Position numbers and translations under genes: made by a program. From Ignavibacteriales bacterium (GTDB taxonomy: Bacteria > Bacteroidota > Ignavibacteria > Ignavibacteriales > Melioribacteraceae): a DNA stretch of 8,705 bases. Under the pieces are notes generated by a model. The model saw only the letters and a list, made by a program, of their open reading frames with translations. It was not told the DNA's origin and did no database searches. Below are positions 1 through 5,389 of the stretch, piece by piece; position 1 is the first letter of the stretch, and each line of letters starts with the position of its first letter. The stretch spans positions 1 to 8,705 of the forward strand of contig JAGVBL010000261.1 of NCBI GenBank assembly GCA_020059785.1, given 5' to 3'.

Positions 1-417
1 GAACTATCCAGGAAAATTGAATCGAAAAATAAATTTCAGGATTCAGGTCAAAAGATATTTACATATTCACCGCTCTATTTATTCTTTAACGATTCAACAG
101 GAAGTTTATTGAGCGTTGGTTTGGTAGAGACTACTGATTCCAGTACAACGGTAGAATCGAAGCTAAATAATTACAGGAATTTATTATCAAACAAATACCG
201 GAATGATAAACTCTCGATGGGTTCTTTTACGAAGTCTGGAATAAAATTCACGCAATTGAGAAGCGAAAAGGAAACTTTTGTTAATTATAAAATATTCTTT
301 GCAAATTCAGTTAATCAATTAATTCAAATTGATTGCACGATAAGAAAGGAAGATTTAAAAACTGAATTGGATTTTTTGAAAGCAACAATCGGTTCAATTC
401 AGATAATTCAAAAATAG
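1..417 (+). CDS. Unrecognised protein, 3' part only (possibly PsbP/DcrB-like)
   Basis: The reading frame is open from the first base to the TAG at 415-417, so this is the C-terminal 138 residues of a longer gene whose start lies outside the window. A TTG at 109 could be taken as a start, but the frame continues upstream without a stop and no ribosome-binding site precedes it. The visible protein is polar and soluble, with no membrane segment. It alternates short strands and helices and ends in a helix plus a strand with the pattern FLKATIGSIQII. That ending, with a preceding strand pair around 'FVNYKIFFANSVNQLIQID', is reminiscent of PsbP/DcrB-like (Mog1-fold) lipoproteins, which often finish with a 'Sixi' strand. 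This is a weak fold-level impression. The missing N-terminus would show whether there is a lipoprotein signal. The aldehyde dehydrogenase gene follows after 34 nt, so the two could share a transcript. The gene is well supported; its function is not known. Confidence 0.8.
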   Translation, partial: ELSRKIESKNKFQDSGQKIFTYSPLYLFFNDSTGSLLSVGLVETTDSSTTVESKLNNYRNLLSNKYRNDKLSMGSFTKSGIKFTQLRSEKETFVNYKIFFANSVNQLIQIDCTIRKEDLKTELDFLKATIGSIQIIQK

Positions 418-451
418 TAATGAAAACGATTTCAGAATTAAAGAGGTAAAA

Positions 452-1984
452 ATGGATTTCCTGAAAATATTAGGTATTAAAGAAGAAAATTTTGGCGCAT
501 CAACCGGACTAACATGGTATAAAACTACTGATCACGGAATTATAAATGTAACATCACCGGCAGATGGAATACCAATAGCAAAAGTCTATCAGTGTTCAGA
601 ACAAGATTATGAAAAAGTAGTTACAAAAGCGCATGAAGCATTTAAGTATTGGAGAACCATTCCTGCACCAAAACGTGGTGAAGTGGTAAGACAAATAGGA
701 AATAAATTGCGTGAATATAAAGAACCTCTTGGAAGACTCGTTTCTTATGAGATGGGTAAATCGCTTCAGGAAGGATTGGGCGAGGTTCAAGAAATGATTG
801 ATATTTGCGATTTTGCCGTCGGGTTATCACGTCAATTGTATGGTTTTACTATGATGAGTGAACGTGAGAACCACAGAATGTACGACCAGTATCATCCGCT
901 GGGAGTGGTTGGAACTATTACTGCGTTTAATTTTCCCGTAGCAGTGTGGGCGTGGAATAGTGCGCTTGCAACTGTTTGCGGCGATTCAAATTTATGGAAG
1001 CCCTCATCAAAAACACCTTTGTGTGTAATTGCCGTGCAAAATATATTATCAAATGTAATTAAAGAAAATAATTTACCCGAAGGATTATTCTCGCTTATAA
1101 TAGGTAAAGGTTCTACAGTTGGCGAGAAGATGCTAAACGATAAACGTGTTCCGCTTGTATCGCTTACCGGTTCAACAGCAATCGGTAAACATGCAGCAGA
1201 AGTAATCTCTAAAAGATTTGGTAAAACAATTCTTGAACTTGGCGGAAATAATGCTATTATAATTACACCAAATGCTGATCTTCAACTTGCAATTCCGGCG
1301 GTTGTATTCGGAGCAGTCGGTACTGCCGGTCAGCGATGCACAACTACACGCCGGTTAATTGTTCATGATGAAATTTATGACAGAGTAAAAGAATCCTTAT
1401 TAAAAGCTTATTCCAGTCTGAAGATTGGAAATCCGTTGGATCAAACAAATCATGTCGGTCCGTTGATCGATAGAGGTGCGGTAGAAGAATTTAAACATGC
1501 ATTGAAAATGGTTGAAAAGGAAGGTGGAAAAATTATTTTCGGCGGGGATGTAATATCAGGTAATGGATTTGAATCCGGCTGCTATGTTAGACCGGCAATT
1601 GTAGAAGCCGAGAACAGTTATAAAATTGTTCAGGAAGAAACATTTGCACCGATACTCTATTTAATTAAATATAGCGGTGATGTACAAAACGCTATCGATA
1701 TTCAGAACGATGTAGTACAGGGATTATCGTCATCAATATTTACAAATAATATGAGAGAAGCCGAAACATTTCTTTCGCATTGGGGAAGCGATTGCGGAAT
1801 TGCAAATGTTAATATCGGAACATCCGGTGCTGAGATTGGCGGTGCTTTCGGCGGCGAAAAAGAAACCGGCGGTGGAAGGGAATCAGGGTCTGATTCATGG
1901 AAACAATATATGAGGCGCCAGACAAATACAATTAATTTCGGAACCAAACTCCCGCTTGCACAGGGGATCAAGTTCGAGATATAA
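452..1984 (+). CDS. ALDH7/antiquitin-type aldehyde dehydrogenase (alpha-aminoadipic semialdehyde dehydrogenase-like)
   Basis: NAD(P)+-dependent oxidation of an aldehyde to a carboxylic acid in the cytoplasm. In the ALDH7 family the usual substrate is alpha-aminoadipic semialdehyde (in equilibrium with piperideine-6-carboxylate), from lysine catabolism; the Pseudomonas counterpart is AmaB. At 510 residues it is full length. Visible signatures: oxyanion Asn160 in AFNFP, Lys183 in LWKPSS, cofactor loop LTGSTAIGK (238-246), general base Glu262 in LELGGNN, catalytic Cys296 in GTAGQRCTTTRR, and Glu396 in EETFAP. The family-specific parts match ALDH7 strongly: GEVQEMIDICDFAVGLSR (110-127), TSGAEIGGAFGGEKETGGG (457-475), the WKQYMRR segment, and the LPLAQGIKF tail. 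Arg295 just before the catalytic Cys and a Glu in 111-114 are candidates for the aminoadipate-binding pair known in human ALDH7A1. The start ATG has AGAGG at 442-446. pdxJ follows 41 nt after the stop. No other lysine-catabolic gene is in the window, so the in vivo substrate is inferred from family alone. Confidence 0.95.
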   Translation: MDFLKILGIKEENFGASTGLTWYKTTDHGIINVTSPADGIPIAKVYQCSEQDYEKVVTKAHEAFKYWRTIPAPKRGEVVRQIGNKLREYKEPLGRLVSYEMGKSLQEGLGEVQEMIDICDFAVGLSRQLYGFTMMSERENHRMYDQYHPLGVVGTITAFNFPVAVWAWNSALATVCGDSNLWKPSSKTPLCVIAVQNILSNVIKENNLPEGLFSLIIGKGSTVGEKMLNDKRVPLVSLTGSTAIGKHAAEVISKRFGKTILELGGNNAIIITPNADLQLAIPAVVFGAVGTAGQRCTTTRRLIVHDEIYDRVKESLLKAYSSLKIGNPLDQTNHVGPLIDRGAVEEFKHALKMVEKEGGKIIFGGDVISGNGFESGCYVRPAIVEAENSYKIVQEETFAPILYLIKYSGDVQNAIDIQNDVVQGLSSSIFTNNMREAETFLSHWGSDCGIANVNIGTSGAEIGGAFGGEKETGGGRESGSDSWKQYMRRQTNTINFGTKLPLAQGIKFEI

Positions 1985-2013
1985 AAATTTTTAAAAAGAT
2001 TGAAAAAAAGTTG

Positions 2014-2021
2014 AAAGGAAA
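2014..2021 (+). promoter_or_regulatory. Ribosome-binding site that sets the pdxJ start
   Basis: AAAGGAAA with its AGGA core at 2016-2019 lies six nucleotides before the ATG at 2026. It falls inside the five-codon extension that a TTG start at 2011 would give, and it supports the ATG as the real start. Confidence 0.75.
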
Positions 2022-2025
2022 TAAA

Positions 2026-2745
2026 ATGAGATTCTGTTTAAATGTAGATCATGTAGCAACACTTAGAAATGCACGTGGCGAAGCTCAGCCCGATCCGGTT
2101 ACATTTGCATTGATGGCAGAACAATACGGTGTTGATGGAATTGTAGTTCATCTTAGAGAAGATAGAAGACATATTAATGAAAGAGACGTGCGCCTCTTGA
2201 AGGAATTAATTACTACTAAACTGGATCTTGAAATGGCAGCAGTTGATGAAATAATTGAGATTGCATGCGATGTTCAACCCGAATTAGCCACTATAGTACC
2301 GGAGCGCCGCCTGGAATTAACAACTGAAGGCGGTATTAACGTAATTGATAACATTAGTCAACTGCGGCAAGCTATTAAAACGCTCCACCAATCTGATATT
2401 GCTGTTTCACTTTTTGTTGAACCTGACTTAAACCAGATTGACGCAGCAGCAGAAATTGAAGCAGACATTGTTGAGATTCATACCGGACATTATGCAAATG
2501 CTGTTGGAGAGGAAAATATTTTCGACGAGCTGGAACGTGTTAGAATAGCTGCTAAACATGCTAAAAAACTTGGACTTGGAGTTAATGCCGGACATGGTCT
2601 TAATTACATAAACATGAAAGAATTTGTTGCTATTCCGGATATAGATGAAGTTAGTATCGGTCATGCGGTTATTGCAAGATCTTTATTCGTGGGTCTCGAA
2701 CAAGCTATTAAAGAAATGATTAAAATAACAGGGATGAACAAATAA
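2026..2745 (+). CDS. pdxJ: Pyridoxine 5'-phosphate synthase PdxJ
   Basis: Last ring-closing step of the DXP-dependent vitamin B6 pathway: condenses 1-deoxy-D-xylulose 5-phosphate with 3-amino-2-oxopropyl phosphate (the PdxA product) to give pyridoxine 5'-phosphate, in the cytoplasm. It is a TIM-barrel enzyme, usually an octamer. From the chosen start the protein has 239 residues, close to the 243 of E. coli PdxJ. It aligns with a constant shift of three residues at the active site: His42 in VHLREDRRHI, Glu69 in LEMA, and His190 in NAGHG. Other matching segments are NVDHVATLRNARG (6-18), VPERRLELTTEGG (91-103), EIHTGHYA (150-157) and the phosphate-binding IGHAVIARS (211-219). An in-frame TTG at 2011 would add five residues, but the AGGA at 2016-2019 sits correctly for the ATG at 2026 and the extension is not homologous. 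The ALDH7-type gene ends 41 nt upstream with no terminator seen, so the two are probably co-transcribed. This pathway implies PdxA, PdxB or an equivalent, and PdxH elsewhere in the genome. Confidence 0.97.
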   Translation: MRFCLNVDHVATLRNARGEAQPDPVTFALMAEQYGVDGIVVHLREDRRHINERDVRLLKELITTKLDLEMAAVDEIIEIACDVQPELATIVPERRLELTTEGGINVIDNISQLRQAIKTLHQSDIAVSLFVEPDLNQIDAAAEIEADIVEIHTGHYANAVGEENIFDELERVRIAAKHAKKLGLGVNAGHGLNYINMKEFVAIPDIDEVSIGHAVIARSLFVGLEQAIKEMIKITGMNK

Positions 2746-2767
2746 TTTTTCGAGATTCATTTTAAAT

Positions 2768-2796
2768 TTGTTCTTTAGGTAAATTCCTCATAAATA
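2768..2796 (+). promoter_or_regulatory. Candidate sigma70-like promoter for the secreted propeller gene
   Basis: TTGTTC (2768-2773) and TAAATA (2791-2796) are separated by exactly 17 nt in the 70-nt gap after pdxJ. This would place the transcript start about 12 nt before the ATG at 2816, giving a very short leader with no Shine-Dalgarno sequence. AT-rich gaps produce such matches by chance, so this is tentative. Confidence 0.3.
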
Positions 2797-2815
2797 AAAA
2801 TATAACAATCCTTCT

Positions 2816-4420
2816 ATGAACTTGTTTATAAAAATCATATTCATTTGGATTTTACTCTTTACAGTTTTTAGTCCGGACTTATTTGCTCAATTTAAAAATA
2901 TTCAGATAAACAACTCATCAGCTAATCAGCCCAACGAAGTATCCATTGCGATTAATCCAAAGAATCCAAATTTCATATCAGCAGGATCAAATCTAAATTT
3001 ATTTTATTCATCAAGTGATGGCGGCAATACATGGACTCAAAAATTAATGAGTTCGGTTTGGAAAGTATGGGGTGATCCATGCCTAATTTATGATACCAAT
3101 GGAAATTTATTTTTTGCACATTTATCAGATCAGCGAAATACAGGTACTGGTTATTGGATCGATCGTATTGTCGTTCAACGTTCAACTTCTAATGGTTCTA
3201 CATGGGATTATGATGTTGGTGTTGGTTTTTCTCCACCGTCAAAGCAACAGGATAAAGAATGGCTTTGTGCAGATTATTCCAATTCTATATACAGAAATAA
3301 TCTTTACCTTGCCTGGACCGAATTCGATAAATATGGAAGTACCAATGCGTCAGATCATTCCAGAATTTTATTCTCCAGATCTACCAATAGCGGTGCATCA
3401 TGGTCTAATCCTATTAAGATAAGCGATAATGAAGGTGACTGTATTGATGATGATAATACTATGGAAGGTGCGGTGCCTTGTACCGGACCAAATGGGGAAG
3501 TCTATTTAAGCTGGTCCGGACCGTTCGGGATTCAATTCGATAAATCTACCGACGGCGGTGTTAGTTTTTCAAATGATATTTATGTTGCAAATCTAAATGC
3601 CGGTTGGGCGTTTGATATACCGGGAATTAACAGGGCAAATGGTTTTCCTGTTACTGCGTGCGATATTAGTAATTCACCTTACCGTGGAAATATCTATATC
3701 AATTGGTCGGATCAGATTAATGGCGACACAGATATTTTCCTTTCCAAATCTACCGATGGAGGAACTACATGGAGCTTTCCATTAAAGGTAAATAACGACC
3801 TATTACCCAGACATCAATTTTTTAACTGGATGACTGTAGATCCGGTAACAGGAAAAATTTATATAATATTTTATGATCGACGTGATAACCTTGATCCCAA
3901 TAGCACACAGACTCATGTTTATATTGCAAGGTCGGATGATGGCGGGAATAGTTTTATGAATATTCGAATCTCTGAAACTCCTTTCTTCCCGCTGAATACA
4001 GTTTTTTTCGGAGACTATACAAACATTGCTGCTTATAATGGTAAGATTTATCCGATATGGATGAGAATGGATGGAAATAAAATGAGTGTCTGGAATTCTG
4101 TAATTGATGATTCTCAGCTTATAACAAGTGTTAATGCTAGAACAGATCATATACCAGAGGTTACAAATTTATTTCAGAATTATCCTAATCCTTTTAATCC
4201 CGTTACAACTATCAATTTCCAGGTTGAAAAGGAGACATATGTCAATCTAAAAGTTTATGATATTATTGGGAATGAAATTGCTACACTTGTTAATGAAATA
4301 AAAAAGCCCGGCTCATATAACGTAAGCTTTGATGGCGGTAAGTTTAGTTCGGGTATTTATTTGTACAGGTTAGTTACACCAGAACATCATATTTCTAAAA
4401 AAATGATTATAACAAAATAA
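2816..4420 (+). CDS. Secreted six-Asp-box beta-propeller with T9SS sorting domain
   Basis: A 534-residue exported protein of unknown substrate. Residues 1-24 form a signal peptide: Lys6, hydrophobic core IIFIWILLFTVF, likely cleavage after LFA. The body (about 28-440) carries six Asp boxes (S-x-D/N-x-G-x-x-W/F) at 66-73, 123-130, 189-196, 244-251, 312-319 and 373-380. Each is paired with a 'xIYxxW'-type strand (97-103, 162-168, 228-233, 292-297, 347-352, 410-415), which indicates a six-bladed sialidase-like propeller. Residues about 451-534 are a T9SS type A sorting domain, with NYPNPFNPVTTINF near its start and a KKMIITK end. The protein is therefore predicted to cross the outer membrane and be released or anchored at the cell surface. 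The first arginine is Arg107, so the N-terminal RIP motif of true sialidases is missing; an 'exo-alpha-sialidase' label would not be justified. Five cysteines remain in the mature part (89, 151, 209, 222, 282), and an acidic DCIDDDN stretch (208-214) might bind metal. No Shine-Dalgarno site is seen before the ATG. The DUF2400 gene starts 10 nt downstream. Confidence 0.9.
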   Translation: MNLFIKIIFIWILLFTVFSPDLFAQFKNIQINNSSANQPNEVSIAINPKNPNFISAGSNLNLFYSSSDGGNTWTQKLMSSVWKVWGDPCLIYDTNGNLFFAHLSDQRNTGTGYWIDRIVVQRSTSNGSTWDYDVGVGFSPPSKQQDKEWLCADYSNSIYRNNLYLAWTEFDKYGSTNASDHSRILFSRSTNSGASWSNPIKISDNEGDCIDDDNTMEGAVPCTGPNGEVYLSWSGPFGIQFDKSTDGGVSFSNDIYVANLNAGWAFDIPGINRANGFPVTACDISNSPYRGNIYINWSDQINGDTDIFLSKSTDGGTTWSFPLKVNNDLLPRHQFFNWMTVDPVTGKIYIIFYDRRDNLDPNSTQTHVYIARSDDGGNSFMNIRISETPFFPLNTVFFGDYTNIAAYNGKIYPIWMRMDGNKMSVWNSVIDDSQLITSVNARTDHIPEVTNLFQNYPNPFNPVTTINFQVEKETYVNLKVYDIIGNEIATLVNEIKKPGSYNVSFDGGKFSSGIYLYRLVTPEHHISKKMIITK

Positions 4421-4430
4421 AGTAGGTCCA

Positions 4431-5213
4431 ATGAATAGTAAACAACTTAAAGAAAAGTTAGATTATTACTACCAAACATTCGATCGATCAAAAATATCGC
4501 CGGATCCTTTGGAATTTCCTCATCGTTTTCAAGACTATTACGATATTGAAATCTCGGCTTTTATTTCATCTATCTTTGCATATGGCAATATTAAACAAAT
4601 TATAGCGATACTTGAAAAAATTCATTCCTCTATTAATAATCAGCCGTTTCAATTCCTAAAAAGTTATGATAGAAAAAAAGGACGGGAGACTTTTGAAAAT
4701 ATTTTTTTCCGCTTTTATACTACTAATGATATTGTGGTTTTATTCAAAGTCCTTAAAAATATTTATGATGAAAATGGTTCAATAAAAAATCTTTTTATGA
4801 ATTGTTATTTGAATAGCGGAGAAAATATAACGGAAGCCATTACCTGTTTTTCAAAAAAGATGATAAAGATGATGCATACATATACAGAAATAACACACGG
4901 AATTAAATTCATGTTCCCGTATCCTAAAAAAAGAAGCACGTGCAAAAGAATAAATTTGTTTCTTAGATGGATGGTTCGTAAAGATGATCTGGACTTTGGA
5001 TTATGGAATGAAATACCTAAAAACAAATTGATAATACCTGTTGATACACACATAGCTAATATCAGCAGGAAATTAAATTTAACCAGGCAGCGGAATATTA
5101 ACTGGAAAATGGCGGAGGAGATAACTGAGAGTCTAAGAAAGTTAGATCCAATAGATCCCGTTAAATACGATTTTGCATTATGTCATATTGGAATGAGAAA
5201 AATGAGATTCTAA
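4431..5213 (+). CDS. TIGR02757/DUF2400 family protein, HhH-GPD glycosylase-like
   Basis: A 260-residue soluble protein, full length for TIGR02757 (DUF2400), a family common in Bacteroidota and relatives and of no proven function. Family landmarks: LDPISIPH-like DPLEFPHRF (25-33), DIEISAFISSIFAYGN (38-53), CKRINLFLRWMVRKDD (171-186), DFGLW (188-192), PVDTHIANISRKLNL (203-217) and LDPIDPVKYDFALCHIG (238-254). The PVDTHIANI segment closely resembles the strand/helix holding the catalytic Asp in HhH-GPD base-excision enzymes (Asp138 of Nth, Asp268 of OGG1). This makes Asp205 a candidate equivalent, and Lys172 a candidate for the catalytic lysine. The classical GxG hairpin before that lysine is not visible and the Lys-Asp spacing (33) exceeds that of OGG1 (19), so DNA-glycosylase activity is an inference only. 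The start ATG has AGTAGG at 4421-4426. It follows the secreted propeller gene by 10 nt, probably on the same transcript without a functional link. A hairpin starts at its stop codon. Confidence 0.85.
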   Translation: MNSKQLKEKLDYYYQTFDRSKISPDPLEFPHRFQDYYDIEISAFISSIFAYGNIKQIIAILEKIHSSINNQPFQFLKSYDRKKGRETFENIFFRFYTTNDIVVLFKVLKNIYDENGSIKNLFMNCYLNSGENITEAITCFSKKMIKMMHTYTEITHGIKFMFPYPKKRSTCKRINLFLRWMVRKDDLDFGLWNEIPKNKLIIPVDTHIANISRKLNLTRQRNINWKMAEEITESLRKLDPIDPVKYDFALCHIGMRKMRF

Positions 5214-5246
5214 TTGAGAATTATTTTATAAAATTAATTCTCAATT
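5212..5246. repeat. 12-bp perfect inverted repeat at the end of the DUF2400 gene
   Basis: AATTGAGAATTA (5212-5223) is the exact reverse complement of TAATTCTCAATT (5235-5246), with an 11-nt loop that itself contains the palindrome TTTTATAAAA (5224-5233). The left arm overlaps the TAA stop codon at 5211-5213. It could act as a 3'-end stabiliser or a weak terminator, but the stem is AT-rich and no T-run follows, so it is not a canonical intrinsic terminator. Confidence 0.7.
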
Positions 5247-5268
5247 CTTAATTCTCAATTCTCAATTG
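5236..5268. repeat. 7-bp tandem repeat (AATTCTC), 4.7 copies
   Basis: The units are AATTCTC (5236-5242), AATTCTT (5243-5249), AATTCTC (5250-5256), AATTCTC (5257-5263) and a partial AATTG (5264-5268), with one C-to-T difference in the second copy. Because the unit overlaps the right arm of the adjacent inverted repeat, the left arm AATTGAGAATT (5212-5222) can pair with three registers: 5236-5246, 5250-5260 and 5257-5267. Heptanucleotide arrays of this kind are known as short tandemly repeated sequences in other AT-rich or repeat-rich bacteria. Their function is not established. Confidence 0.8.
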
Positions 5269-5294
5269 TAACATTTGCATTATCTATTAATCTG

Positions 5295-5323
5295 TTGCTC
5301 GGTTATACAATGATATTTATATT
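5295..5323 (+). promoter_or_regulatory. Candidate sigma70-like promoter for the OPT transporter gene
   Basis: TTGCTC (5295-5300) and TATATT (5318-5323) are separated by 17 nt. They lie in the 176-nt gap before the OPT gene, downstream of the heptad repeat. The implied leader is about 60 nt and would contain the 5341-5364 inverted repeat. Spacing and box sequences are good, but no experimental or comparative support is available. Confidence 0.4.
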
Positions 5324-5340
5324 AGTAAACCGTTAAACAA

Positions 5341-5364
5341 GATTTTATATTAATTAATAAAATC
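5341..5364. repeat. 8-bp inverted repeat in the leader of the OPT gene
   Basis: GATTTTAT (5341-5348) and ATAAAATC (5357-5364) are exact reverse complements around the 8-nt loop ATTAATTA. The element ends 14 nt before the AGGAGA ribosome-binding site (5379-5384). It could be an operator for a dimeric repressor or a weak leader hairpin; AT-richness makes chance occurrence possible. Confidence 0.4.
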
Positions 5365-5389
5365 CCCTCATCAAACACAGGAGAAAAGT

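Noticed and set aside
109..417. TTG at 109 as the start of a 102-residue protein
   Set aside because: The same frame is open back to base 1 and no ribosome-binding site precedes 109, so this is the tail of a longer gene cut by the window edge.
1985..2013. A-rich stretch after the ALDH gene as a terminator
   Set aside because: There are A- and T-runs but no GC-containing stem ahead of them, and pdxJ follows at once.
2011..2025. TTG start giving pdxJ five extra residues
   Set aside because: The AGGA ribosome site lies inside this extension and is correctly spaced for the ATG at 2026; PdxJ homologues start near that ATG.
3803..4150. Minus-strand open frame of 115 codons inside the propeller gene
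   Set aside because: It lies entirely within a well-supported gene, its product is low-complexity without a recognisable domain, and no ribosome site or promoter was seen for it.
2816..4420. Calling the Asp-box protein a sialidase
   Set aside because: Asp boxes are structural and occur in many propellers; the N-terminal RIP motif is absent.
5236..5268. CRISPR-like array
   Set aside because: The units are only 7 bp and contiguous, without spacers or nearby cas genes; this is a simple tandem repeat.
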